NCBI GenBank assembly: GCA_964456445.1
Contig: CAYWBI010000001.1
Span: forward strand, 65,017 to 129,016
Length of the DNA stretch: 64,000 bases
Origin: CAYWBI01 sp964456445
Lineage (GTDB): Bacteria; Calditrichota; Calditrichia; Calditrichales; J004
Reading direction: 5' to 3'
Below, in pieces: positions 48,801 through 57,148 of this stretch. The translations under genes and the position numbers were made by a program. The notes beneath the pieces were generated by a model. It worked only from the letters and a program-made list of their open reading frames with translations. It was not told the DNA's origin and ran no database searches. Each line of letters opens with the position of its first letter. Positions within the stretch are counted from its first letter, which is position 1.

Positions 48801-49273
48801 TTTTTTTAAAGGCTTTGCCGCTTACCGTCAATGGGAAGGTGGACGTTAAGAACCTGCCGCTCCCGGAAACGGGACGGACAAACCTTCAGGTGGAATTTGT
48901 GGCTCCGCGCGACGGGCAGGAAGAAACCATCGCCGGGATCGTAAAGGAATTGCTGAACATAGAAACCGTTGGCATCCATGACAATTTTTTTGATTTAGGC
49001 GGCCATTCCCTGCTGGCCACCCGTTTTGTCTCGCGTCTGCGCGAAACGCTTAATATAGAAGTACCGTTGCGCGTTTTGTTTGAACATCCCACCATCGCGG
49101 GTATGAGCGAAGCTTTTTCGGGCAGCGAAGTACGGCAAATTGACGCCGATGAACCCGAATTGGTTGCCCTGGACCGCGGGGCGGAAGACGATGACGACGA
49201 CTTACTGGACGCCATGGATGGCCTTTCCGATGATGAATTGAACGCGCTGTTAAATGAGGATGACAACGAATAG
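42815..49273 (+). CDS. Two-module NRPS, C-A(Ser)-PCP-C-A(Phe)-PCP
   Basis: A 2152-residue protein. The N-terminus IEDIYPLSPMQQGMLFHKL is the form seen in C domains that accept a D-configured donor, matching the E domain that ends the previous synthetase. C1 has HHLILD at 148. A1 about 470-965 has pocket D-V-W-H-I-S-L-V-D (Ser). PCP1 is S1012. C2 about 1072-1515 has HHIISDGQS at 1202. A2 about 1533-2035 has pocket D-A-W-T-I-A-A-V-C, nearly the GrsA code (Phe). PCP2 is S2065. The tail is strongly acidic (DDDDDLLDAMDGLSDDELNA). There is no E domain, so both residues should stay L. The ribosome site before ATG is weak. Adds Ser-Phe. Confidence 0.95.
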   Translation: MSKKPTQHKNIEDIYPLSPMQQGMLFHKLLEPESPTYNELMYFKLRGPIEPQVFRNALRALVRRHSVLRTAFIYKKSEKLLQVVHKEVELPVLMDDWRDKTSEEQSIGFKILLDKDRKKGFNLSKAPLLRLHLLRLEDDLWQVLWSNHHLILDGWSNPILLKELFILYETGLKGLEAPLPPARPFKEYILWLQKQDKEKANVFWKDFLQEFSVPTPFNVDKLPNQRKSMDRYGKQQFRLNRTETARIKATARKENLTVNSMVQGAWALLLHHYSRENQIVFGATVSGRPAEITDIQNMVGLFINTLPLCVNIDPQKSTNTWLKEVQRMAVLLRDFEYSALADVQKQSAIDSGPLFESILVFENYPVEEEMGRQKTSLTLSDFGVYEQTNFPLTLLVAADEEIIIDASYQPTRFTEPVITDMLGHLRNLLLSMARNPDLPLGQHKILNQEQEESLLKISKGPQQNYDSTAFIPIQFERQVRATPTQTVLIFDDRKWSYDALNRAVNRLARELIHAGIKADRRVAVYMERSAEMVLALYAIIKAGAAYVPIDPTNPTDRIRFMLEDSKPALILTQKKFIQDIRQSGHKHLIVDVDNLPERSEDNPKLDIAPDQAAYMIYTSGSTGRPKGAILPHKAIRNRLQWMQNTYKLDATDRILQKTPYTFDVSLWEFFWPLMYGATLVMARPEGHKDTAYLVQTIHDQKITTLHFVPPMLQVFLEAPGVGTCDSLKRVICSGEALPVDLKERFYKKLHADFHNLYGPTEAAVDVTAYACTQTLQNKLLPIGKPIANTNIYVLDEQLRPVPVGVPGELFIGGIQLARGYHLRPDLTAEKFIPDPFSKIPGARMYRSGDLVRRLPGGDIDYLSRLDFQLKIRGFRIELGEIEANLTALSEIREALVTVYEPQPGNKQLTAYITPANSGTVIDADNIRAALSASLPDYMIPVHFITLESFPLTPNGKIDRKALPAPEGPAPDTESYVAPGTALEKEIQTIWQDILAVEPIGIHRNFFQLGGHSILATRLVTRFRQAFKVEIPLSAVFDSPTIARQALLVEMEQASGQRPDLPELVPVARSGLLPVSLPQQRLWFIDQFNPGTTAYNINLALMINGKLDIELLEKSIRAVIDRHEILRTSFVNKDGAPYLHIHSDFDFHLEYAENKDGIPEEETVRSESAAMAATVFNLEELPLLRMRVVGFNDTRFLLTGVIHHIISDGQSMQVFINEVLAFYRALSTKNEVDMAPLPFQYADYASWQRQWLSGDILEKHIRYWKEKIGPQPDVLELPTDFPRPAVQSFNGRQIDFELEESQTARLKIFTQQNGVTLFMALMTAYQILLHRYSRQTNILIGSPVTGRLLEESNNLIGFFVNTLVLKGSFEASTTVAQTLQNIRQNVLEAHAHQSLPFEQLVELLQPERDLAHPPLFQAAFILQNAQSLAMDTAGLQFEEVVPESVVAKVDLSLYAIENADNISLRLEYNSDLFRAETIERMGRHLMRVLTGMLENPARKIAQIPLMGRREQDQLLQQLSARAADKLKMNNVVAAFRARVVENHSQTALSTNGSEISYAELDRLSDKAAGRLLETGIKTEDILGICMDRGPLTVIAMLAILKAGAAYLPLDPAYPGERLRYMAQDAGASFILTNDSTLEHAQSVFPPDIQLITMESLLQEGKTDNTLTLPEIGPLQLAYVIYTSGSTGKPKGTLLAHRGLVNLAHEQRKAFKIDSTSRILQFASLSFDAATWEIFMALLNGAALHLIETETQADIGLLQERMVAEKISTITLPPSVLALFDTRPMPDLKTIITAGEKCPQPLVKRFQPGRQMVNAYGPTETTVCACYYETNASETLNPPIGFPLGGFDLHVLDSNLQLLPVGVPGELCIGGIGLARGYLNRPDLTNEKFIAHPYGPPGARLYRSGDLVKRRDDGAMEFLGRIDSQVKLRGFRIELGEIQNALQEIASVRDAFVMIREEAPGDQRLCAYLVSDEEIDTMHIKEQLSAQLPDYMVPAAFVFLKALPLTVNGKVDVKNLPLPETGRTNLQVEFVAPRDGQEETIAGIVKELLNIETVGIHDNFFDLGGHSLLATRFVSRLRETLNIEVPLRVLFEHPTIAGMSEAFSGSEVRQIDADEPELVALDRGAEDDDDDLLDAMDGLSDDELNALLNEDDNE

Positions 49274-49274
49274 A

Positions 49275-52200
49275 ATGAAAAAGGTTACAAATAAAAGGGC
49301 CGATTTATCCCCGGAACAAAAAAAACAACTGGTCCAAAAATTAAAGGCCAAAAAGAAAATCCATCTTTTCCCGCTTTCCTATGCCCAACAGCGCATGTGG
49401 TTTTTAAACAGATTGACGCCCGACAGCCCGGTTTACAATCTGCCACTGGCCGTTCGTATCACTGGCCCATTTAAAAAAGATATATTCGAAATAAGCCTGA
49501 AAACCATTATTAAGCGTCATGAAATATTAAGAACAACATTCCGTGAGATAAAAGGCGAGGTCAGACAAATTACCGGTCCGGCTTCCGCGATAACAATTGA
49601 AATTCTGCCTGCCGGAAACACACCTTTGTTAGAAGTTATTCAAACAACGGCAAGGCAAAGTTTTGATCTTGAAAAAGGGCCACTGGGCATTGTAAGGTTG
49701 ATTAAAACCGCAGAAGAAGAACATGTGATGATCATTGTTATGCACCACATTATCTCCGATGGGTGGTCCATGGGCGTTTTGGTCCGGGAGTTTACTCTTC
49801 TGTACGAAGCGCTGATAAAGGGTGAAACCCCGGTACTTCCACCACTAAAAATTCAATATGCCGATTATGCCCAATGGCAAAAAAAATGGCTTGAGGGTGA
49901 ACGACTGCAAAAACAGCTCTCCTTCTGGCGCAAAACCTTAACCGCATCACCGCCGGTTCTGGAGCTCATGGGCGACAAAGCACGACCCAAAACCCTTTCC
50001 AACCGTGGGGCGCAAATTTATCATACGCTGGACAGCAAGCAATGGCAAGCGCTTAAAAAACGGGCAGGGCAATATAAACTTACCGATTTTATGTTCTTAT
50101 TGGCCCTCTTTTATAACCTGCTGCACCGCTACACACGTCAGGAGGATATCTGCATCGGTACGCCTGTGGCCAATCGTAACCGTGCAGAATTGGAGCCGCT
50201 GATCGGTTTTTTTGTAAATACGCTGGTCCTGCGTTGCGCTTTTGATCCCGATGACAGCGCCACAACCTTTTTTACCAGGGTAAAAAATACCGCAGTGGAG
50301 GCCTTTGCCCATCAGGATATCCCTTTTGAAATGTTGGTGCAGGAATTGCAACCGGCCCGTGATATGAGCCACAGTCCTCTATTTCAGGCCTTTTTTACCC
50401 ACACGGCTTTTAACAAATCAGTGGATTTCCCAAAGGGTCCCCTACATTTTACACCCCTGGAACAAGAGGTAAAAACGGCAAAGTTTGAACTTTCATTGTT
50501 CACTCAGGAAACGGCCGAAGGGTTGAATATCACTTTTGAATACAATACCGATTTATATAGCGCGGATTTTATAGACCGCATGGCGCAGCATTTTAAAACC
50601 CTTTCCGTTCAATGGGCCGATCATGATTTTGAAAAAATTGGCGAAGCCGAAATCCTGCAGCCACGGGAACGTGATAAAATCCTAAAAGCCTTTAACAATA
50701 CCAAACGGTCCTATCCTCCCGCCCTTCCGCTTACGGCTTTGTTCGAAAACCGGGCATCCGTCCGCCCGGAGTTGACAGCCCTGCGCTTTAAGCAGGAAGA
50801 ATTAAGTTATCGGCAAATCCATGAGGCCGTTTGGAATCTGGCCGGTCATTTGCAACAGGCAGGGTTAAAACCAGGCGATTTTGCCGGATTATATCTTCAG
50901 CGCTCCCCGGAATTGGTCATTGGCATGTATGCCATCGTGCTGTGTGGCGCCGCTTATGTTCCGCTGGACCCCGACTATCCCCAGGACCGTTTAGCCTATA
51001 TGGTAGAAGACTCCGGGGTTAAATTGGTAGTTACGTCCGACGAGCTGTCGGGCGCCTCCATGCTCCGTGGAAAAAATTGTATTGTAGTCAACAGCTCCGC
51101 GGAGAGCTCCGGTTTTACACCGGCTTTAATCGATGTGGACGATACCGCTTACATGATTTACACCTCCGGTTCCACCGGTAAGCCAAAAGGTGTAAGGATA
51201 AGTCACCGTTCCATCTGGAACCGCTTGCAATGGATGCAGGAAACGTTTCAGTTGACCCCGGAAGATAAGGTATTGCAGAAAACACCTTATAGTTTTGATG
51301 TGTCTGTCTGGGAATTTTTCTGGCCGTTACAGGTGGGCGCCACCCTGGTTGTTGCCGGACCCGGTGGCCATAAGGACCCGCTTTATCTGCAAAAACTTAT
51401 CCGGGCAGAAAAAATTACCACACTCCATTTTGTGCCATCCATGTTACAGGCTTTCCTGAATATGGCCGATATCGGCATGTGTAGCAGTTTAAAACGGGTC
51501 ATCTGTTCCGGCGAGGCCCTGTCCCGAACATTGGTACAACAGTTTTTTTCGGGCAGCTCAGCGGAACTGCATAACTTGTATGGCCCTACCGAGGCCGCGG
51601 TCGATGTTACCTGGTGGCCCTGTTCAAAGGATGACGCTTATGCTTCTGTGCCGATTGGCCGCCCCATTGCCAATACGCAAATCTATCTTGTGGATCCAAA
51701 AGACAGGTTACTACCCGTTGGCGTTGCCGGGGAACTGGTGATTGGCGGCGTCCAGGTGGCCACGGGCTATCATAACCGGCCCGGGTTAACCGCCGAAAAA
51801 TTTATTCCCGATCCCTTTAGCGAGCAACCGGAAGCCCGTATGTACCGCAGTGGCGACCTGACCCGTTATATGGATAACGGCGCCATCGAATTTCTTGGGC
51901 GGATCGATCATCAGGTAAAACTGCGCGGTCTGCGTATCGAGTTGGGCGAAATTGAAAACGCCCTGAAAAAAAGGAAAAATATTACCGATGCGGTAGTGCT
52001 GGCCCGGAGCTTTGGAGAGGGCGATCAACGGCTGGTTGCTTATCTGCAATCTGATAAAACTGTGAATATTGAAGAAATCCAACAACATCTTTCGCGGCAA
52101 TTACCGGAGTATATGGTACCCGCGATCTATAAAGTTTTGGATTCCATTCCCTTGTCCCCAAGTGGCAAGGTGGACCGCCGGGCCTTGCTGGCCATGGAAG

Positions 52201-55200
52201 TAGAAGCGGCCCGGGAACACATCTATGTAGCGCCCCGGGGTGAAACCGAGGAATCCATCGCCCACATTTTCTCTGAACTGCTCCAGGTGGAGAAGGTAGG
52301 CGCAGAAGACAGCTTTTTCGATCTCGGCGGACATTCCTTATTGGCCACGCGCTTGGTTTCCCGTATCAATATTCAATTTGAAGTGAATTTTCCATTGCGC
52401 GCGGTTTTTGATGCGGCATCTGTCCGTGGGTTAGCTTCTCAACTAAAACAGTTAAAGAAACAAAAGATAAAAAGTTTACCTCAAGCCGATCGTTCCCGGG
52501 CAATCCCTCTTTCTTTTGCTCAACAGCGTTTATGGTTCTTAGAACAACTGGAGCCCGGAAGCCCCTTTTATAACATCCCCATGGCTTTTACTTTGTATGG
52601 AGAAATGGATACACACGCGCTTGAAAAGGCATTTCAGGCACTGCTTCGACGTCATGAGGCCTTACGGACATCCATTCATACCATCGAAGGAACAGGTATT
52701 CAAAAAATACATGATACGGTGGCATTTGAGTTGGATATTTTGGATATAGCAACCCTGAATGAAAAGAAACAAAAGCAGGAAATTGACGAACAAGTAAAAC
52801 TTTTGGCGCGTCATGCTTTTTCATTGGCCCGGGCGCCCTTGTTTAAAATTTTGCTGATCCGTGTTGAGGCTAAAAAACATATCCTGCTTGGTACGGTTCA
52901 TCATATTATTTCGGATAACTGGTCAAATCAAATCATACTTTCCGAATTAACCCTATTATATCAATTCCACCTCAGTGGTGGCCATGATCCGTTACCGCCT
53001 CTTAAACGACACTATGCGGATTTTGCTGTGTGGCAGCGCGATTGGCTGGAGAAAGGCGCCTTGGATGATCAATTGGCTTTCTGGCGTTCCGCACTGGATG
53101 GAATGCCTCCGCTTTTGGATTTACCCTTGGACCGTCCCAGACAGGCGACACAAACCTACAACGGCGATGTCCATCGCTTTGCCCTTGAAAAGGAATTAAG
53201 CTCTCGGTTAAAAACGATTGGTAATCAAAAAAATCGCACCCCATTTATGCAATTTTTAGGTTTATTCGGGATTTTTCTGACCCGTTTAAGCGGTCAGGAA
53301 AATATCCCCATTGGCGCCCCCGTTGCCAATCGTTCGCTTGCAGACACGGAAAATATGATCGGTTTTTTTGTAAACACCCTGGTTTTACCTGTAAGGGCGT
53401 CGCACACATCGCCGATGGAAACAGTGCTTGAGCAGACAAGAAAAATGGCGCTGGAAGCTTATGAACATCAGGATATACCATTTGAACGCCTTGTTGATGC
53501 ACTTCAGAATGAGAGGGATATGAGCCACTCGCCCTTATTCCAGACCATGCTCGTTTACAACGATTACACACCTGAAAAATCCAACGGTCAAGGCCCATGG
53601 CGTGTGGAACCGCTAAATCAGCACAGTGGAACGTCAAAATTTGACCTGACCCTTTTTGTTGATGAGCGGCCCACAGGGTTTGACGTTCTAATCGAATACA
53701 ATACCGATCTATTTGATGCGATAACCATCCGGCGCTGGGGCCGGTTTTTTGTTGAGTTATTGAAACAATATGTACAAACCCCTTCCTTGCAGATAAGAAA
53801 AGTTGATTTGATGCAGGATTCGGATAGGAATTTGCTTTTCAACGAATGGAATGCGTCCTTATCTGAAGTTCAATCATCCGGACTCTTTCTGGATAGTTTT
53901 CGTGAAGCCGTAAATAACTATCCGGAAAAAAATGCCCTGATAAGCCAAAATGCAACCCATACATACAAGCAGCTTGAACGGCAATCAAATCGGATTGCAC
54001 ATTTTTTGATACAACAAGGTACAAAACCTGAAGACCGCATTGCACTTGCCCTTCCCCGTAGCGCCGATCAAATAATCTGTTTATTGGCCATTTTAAAAAG
54101 TGGCGCCGCTTACGTCCCCATCGATTTATCCTATCCGGCAAACCGGATTGAATATATGCTGGAAGATGCCCGGGTGGCTATAATTGTTACCAGTGAGGCC
54201 GAGTCGGAACGATTTAAAAAATCAAAGGCCAATAAAGTTTATATTGAACATCTAAACCGTGAAATATCGGATTTTCCCGTGCAAGCGCCTTCGGTTAATA
54301 TTCATGAACAACAATTGGCTTACATGATTTACACTTCAGGTTCCACCGGTTTGCCTAAAGGGACCTTGCTGACGCATCAGGGGTTGAAACATTATCTTAC
54401 CTGGTGTGAAAACAACTATCCTCTCGATCATGGAGCGGGAAGTGTTGTTCATGCAACCATTGCCTTTGATGCAACTGTTACTTCGGTTTTTGCGCCCCTT
54501 TCCGTTGGGGCTTCTCTAACTTTAACACCAGCCGATGACGACCTGGAAGCGCTGGCTACCGTGTTGAAAGAAACGGATCAACCCTTTGGCATGATAAAAA
54601 TTACACCGGCCCATTTGGATGTACTCAGACAACAAATTAAGCTTGAACAAGCTGCTACGCTTACCCATTCCTTTGTTATCGGCGGGGAAAACCTCACCAG
54701 GGACCAGATTCAGTTTTGGCAGGAAAACGCACCGAATACCTTGCTTTTTAATGAATACGGACCAACGGAAACGGTGGTGGGGTGTGTGGTTTATGAAGCT
54801 TCAAAATGGAAACAATCCGGTTCTGTGCCCATCGGCAGGGCGATTTCCAATACCCCCGTTTATGTTCTGGATGAAGCGTTAAATCCAGTTCCACCGGGGA
54901 TTGCAGGTGAACTTTATATTAGCGGACCGGCCGTCGCCCGAGGCTATCACAACCGGCCCGGACTTACGGCGGAACGTTTTCTGCCCGATCCGTTTGCTTC
55001 TGTTCCCAATGCCCGTATGTATAAATCCGGGGATACAGTCCGCTATTTAAACAATGGACACTTGATATTTCTGGGGCGGATTGACCAACAGGTAAAAATA
55101 CGCGGCTACCGAATTGAACTCGGCGAAATCGAAAATATATTGACCGGTTTTCCGGGTATAAAAAGTGTGGCCGTTATTGCAAAAGGAACACCCGCCCGGT

Positions 55201-57080
55201 TGTTTGCATATTTCACAGGGGATATAACCCCTGCTCCTTCCATAAAGGAATTAAGACGTTTTCTTGGACAATCACTTCCCGAATATATGATCCCTTCGGA
55301 GTATATTGCTCTTGAAAAAATACCCCTTACCGCCAATGGCAAAGTTGATATAAAAGCCTTACCGGGGCCTTCGGTTACCCGACAGGAATTAAGTACACGC
55401 TATGTGGCGCCACAGAGTGAGAATGAAGTGCTTTTAACTGCCATTTTTAAAGACTTATTAAAGAAAGAAAAGATCGGTATCCACGATAACTTCTTTGAAT
55501 TGGGCGGCGATTCCATCATGAGCATCCAGGTTATCGCCCGGGCAGCACAAAAGGGTTTAAAGATCACCCCAATGCAAATGTTCCAGAACCAGACCATTGC
55601 CCTGCTGGCTAGTATCGCACAAGCAGCGCCGGTTATCAGGGCCGAACAGTGCTTGGTAAGCGGAAGCTTAATGTTGGCGCCCATCCAAAAATGGTTTTTT
55701 GATCAGCCGCTTGAACATGAAAACCACTGGAACCAGTCCGTTTTACTCGATGTGGCCGGGCCCATGGATAAAACCGCTTTGTTGAAATCCATCGATGCCC
55801 TGCTGCGCCAACACGACGCGCTCCGTCTGCGCTTTAAAAAAGAATTAAAAGTTGTGAGCGCCGAATTCTCCACCGAATTTGACGCCGAAAATAATCTGGA
55901 ATGGCTTGAGATAAACGCGGATAACCGGCAGGATTTGGAAGCTACGGTCCTTGATAATGTAAACCGGCTGCAGGCTTCTTTAAACATAGAAAACGGCCCG
56001 CTTTTCAGGGTCGGTTATTTTAAGTGTAGCCCCGGCCCCGATCATCTGGCGCTAATCATTCATCACCTTGCCGTGGACGGCGTTTCCTGGCGGATATTGC
56101 TGGAAGATTTCCAGCTGGCCTATAGCCGTGCTATTAAGAATGAAAAAATTATTCTGCCGGCAAAAAGCACCTCTTATAAGGCCTGGGCCGAGGCGCTTTT
56201 GGACAAAGAACTTCTTAAAGAACATCTTACAGAAAAACAGTTTTGGCTGGAGATGGCCAATAAGCCTGCCATGAACTTGTACCCCAAATCAAGGGAAGGC
56301 AATATTGAGTCGGCTACGATACTGCAGTCCATTCAAATAGATACGGAAAGCACCAAGGCGCTGTTGACCGAAGTTCACAAAGCCTATAACACGCAGATCA
56401 ATGATGTTTTATTAACCGCCCTGCTGCGTGCCTTTAGCCGCTGGAACGGCGGGCGGCGTATGTTATTGCATTTTGAAAGTCACGGTCGTGAGGCCATAGC
56501 CGACAACATCGATATCTCCCGGACCGTTGGCTGGTTTACATCCATTTATCCGGTTTATCTCGAGTTCCGAAAAGAAGTGGAAATTTCCGATCAGATAAAA
56601 ACGGTTAAGGAACAATTGGCACACGTTCCGGCCAAGGGGATGGGTTATGGTCTTTTACGCTATTCCGAAATCGAAGATAGTGATCTTGAAAAATTAAAAA
56701 GTCTTGACGATATGCAGATTGTATATAATTATCTCGGGCAGTTTAACAGTGATCAGGACCCGAGTGGCGCGATAACCCCATCGCATTTATCACGGGGAAC
56801 AGAACGTGCCGGGGAAAACAAACGAACGGCCCTTCTGGATATCAATGGCAGTGTGGTAAACGGCGCGCTTTCCATGAGCTTTGGTTTTACGGAAAAACAA
56901 TTCGATAATAATTCCATAAAACACTTTGCGGTGGCATTTAGCGAAGAACTTAATAAAGTGATCGATCATTGTAAAAATCCACAGGCTCCGGCTAAATCGG
57001 CCTCGGATTTTAAGATGGCCGGTTTGAAAAAGAAAAACCTGGATAATGTTCTTAAACAATTAGGCAAGAAAAAGCGGTAA
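49275..57080 (+). CDS. Two-module NRPS with epimerase, C-A(Ser)-PCP-C-A(Asn)-PCP-E
   Basis: A 2601-residue protein starting one base after the previous stop (TAGAATG); ATGs at 49254 and 49260 are also in frame but lack spacing to a ribosome site. Residues 1-30 are a basic docking segment (LSPEQKKQLVQKLKAKKK). C1 has HHIISD at 157. A1 has pocket D-V-W-H-I-S-L-V-D (Ser). PCP1 is S1021. C2 has HHIISDN at 1209. A2 about 1540-2030 has pocket D-A-T-K-V-G-E-V-G, close to known Asn codes. PCP2 is S2080 in GGDSI. E about 2120-2560 has HHLAVDGVSWR at 2263. Predicted to add Ser then D-Asn. Its tail LKKKNLDNVLKQLGKKKR is basic, the opposite charge to the other E-ended protein. Confidence 0.95.
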   Translation: MKKVTNKRADLSPEQKKQLVQKLKAKKKIHLFPLSYAQQRMWFLNRLTPDSPVYNLPLAVRITGPFKKDIFEISLKTIIKRHEILRTTFREIKGEVRQITGPASAITIEILPAGNTPLLEVIQTTARQSFDLEKGPLGIVRLIKTAEEEHVMIIVMHHIISDGWSMGVLVREFTLLYEALIKGETPVLPPLKIQYADYAQWQKKWLEGERLQKQLSFWRKTLTASPPVLELMGDKARPKTLSNRGAQIYHTLDSKQWQALKKRAGQYKLTDFMFLLALFYNLLHRYTRQEDICIGTPVANRNRAELEPLIGFFVNTLVLRCAFDPDDSATTFFTRVKNTAVEAFAHQDIPFEMLVQELQPARDMSHSPLFQAFFTHTAFNKSVDFPKGPLHFTPLEQEVKTAKFELSLFTQETAEGLNITFEYNTDLYSADFIDRMAQHFKTLSVQWADHDFEKIGEAEILQPRERDKILKAFNNTKRSYPPALPLTALFENRASVRPELTALRFKQEELSYRQIHEAVWNLAGHLQQAGLKPGDFAGLYLQRSPELVIGMYAIVLCGAAYVPLDPDYPQDRLAYMVEDSGVKLVVTSDELSGASMLRGKNCIVVNSSAESSGFTPALIDVDDTAYMIYTSGSTGKPKGVRISHRSIWNRLQWMQETFQLTPEDKVLQKTPYSFDVSVWEFFWPLQVGATLVVAGPGGHKDPLYLQKLIRAEKITTLHFVPSMLQAFLNMADIGMCSSLKRVICSGEALSRTLVQQFFSGSSAELHNLYGPTEAAVDVTWWPCSKDDAYASVPIGRPIANTQIYLVDPKDRLLPVGVAGELVIGGVQVATGYHNRPGLTAEKFIPDPFSEQPEARMYRSGDLTRYMDNGAIEFLGRIDHQVKLRGLRIELGEIENALKKRKNITDAVVLARSFGEGDQRLVAYLQSDKTVNIEEIQQHLSRQLPEYMVPAIYKVLDSIPLSPSGKVDRRALLAMEVEAAREHIYVAPRGETEESIAHIFSELLQVEKVGAEDSFFDLGGHSLLATRLVSRINIQFEVNFPLRAVFDAASVRGLASQLKQLKKQKIKSLPQADRSRAIPLSFAQQRLWFLEQLEPGSPFYNIPMAFTLYGEMDTHALEKAFQALLRRHEALRTSIHTIEGTGIQKIHDTVAFELDILDIATLNEKKQKQEIDEQVKLLARHAFSLARAPLFKILLIRVEAKKHILLGTVHHIISDNWSNQIILSELTLLYQFHLSGGHDPLPPLKRHYADFAVWQRDWLEKGALDDQLAFWRSALDGMPPLLDLPLDRPRQATQTYNGDVHRFALEKELSSRLKTIGNQKNRTPFMQFLGLFGIFLTRLSGQENIPIGAPVANRSLADTENMIGFFVNTLVLPVRASHTSPMETVLEQTRKMALEAYEHQDIPFERLVDALQNERDMSHSPLFQTMLVYNDYTPEKSNGQGPWRVEPLNQHSGTSKFDLTLFVDERPTGFDVLIEYNTDLFDAITIRRWGRFFVELLKQYVQTPSLQIRKVDLMQDSDRNLLFNEWNASLSEVQSSGLFLDSFREAVNNYPEKNALISQNATHTYKQLERQSNRIAHFLIQQGTKPEDRIALALPRSADQIICLLAILKSGAAYVPIDLSYPANRIEYMLEDARVAIIVTSEAESERFKKSKANKVYIEHLNREISDFPVQAPSVNIHEQQLAYMIYTSGSTGLPKGTLLTHQGLKHYLTWCENNYPLDHGAGSVVHATIAFDATVTSVFAPLSVGASLTLTPADDDLEALATVLKETDQPFGMIKITPAHLDVLRQQIKLEQAATLTHSFVIGGENLTRDQIQFWQENAPNTLLFNEYGPTETVVGCVVYEASKWKQSGSVPIGRAISNTPVYVLDEALNPVPPGIAGELYISGPAVARGYHNRPGLTAERFLPDPFASVPNARMYKSGDTVRYLNNGHLIFLGRIDQQVKIRGYRIELGEIENILTGFPGIKSVAVIAKGTPARLFAYFTGDITPAPSIKELRRFLGQSLPEYMIPSEYIALEKIPLTANGKVDIKALPGPSVTRQELSTRYVAPQSENEVLLTAIFKDLLKKEKIGIHDNFFELGGDSIMSIQVIARAAQKGLKITPMQMFQNQTIALLASIAQAAPVIRAEQCLVSGSLMLAPIQKWFFDQPLEHENHWNQSVLLDVAGPMDKTALLKSIDALLRQHDALRLRFKKELKVVSAEFSTEFDAENNLEWLEINADNRQDLEATVLDNVNRLQASLNIENGPLFRVGYFKCSPGPDHLALIIHHLAVDGVSWRILLEDFQLAYSRAIKNEKIILPAKSTSYKAWAEALLDKELLKEHLTEKQFWLEMANKPAMNLYPKSREGNIESATILQSIQIDTESTKALLTEVHKAYNTQINDVLLTALLRAFSRWNGGRRMLLHFESHGREAIADNIDISRTVGWFTSIYPVYLEFRKEVEISDQIKTVKEQLAHVPAKGMGYGLLRYSEIEDSDLEKLKSLDDMQIVYNYLGQFNSDQDPSGAITPSHLSRGTERAGENKRTALLDINGSVVNGALSMSFGFTEKQFDNNSIKHFAVAFSEELNKVIDHCKNPQAPAKSASDFKMAGLKKKNLDNVLKQLGKKKR

Positions 57081-57148
57081 TAAATATTTAAAGTTTTAAT
57101 TAAAAAAATTTAAAGCACAACTTTGATGATGAGGATTAGTCCCCCCGT

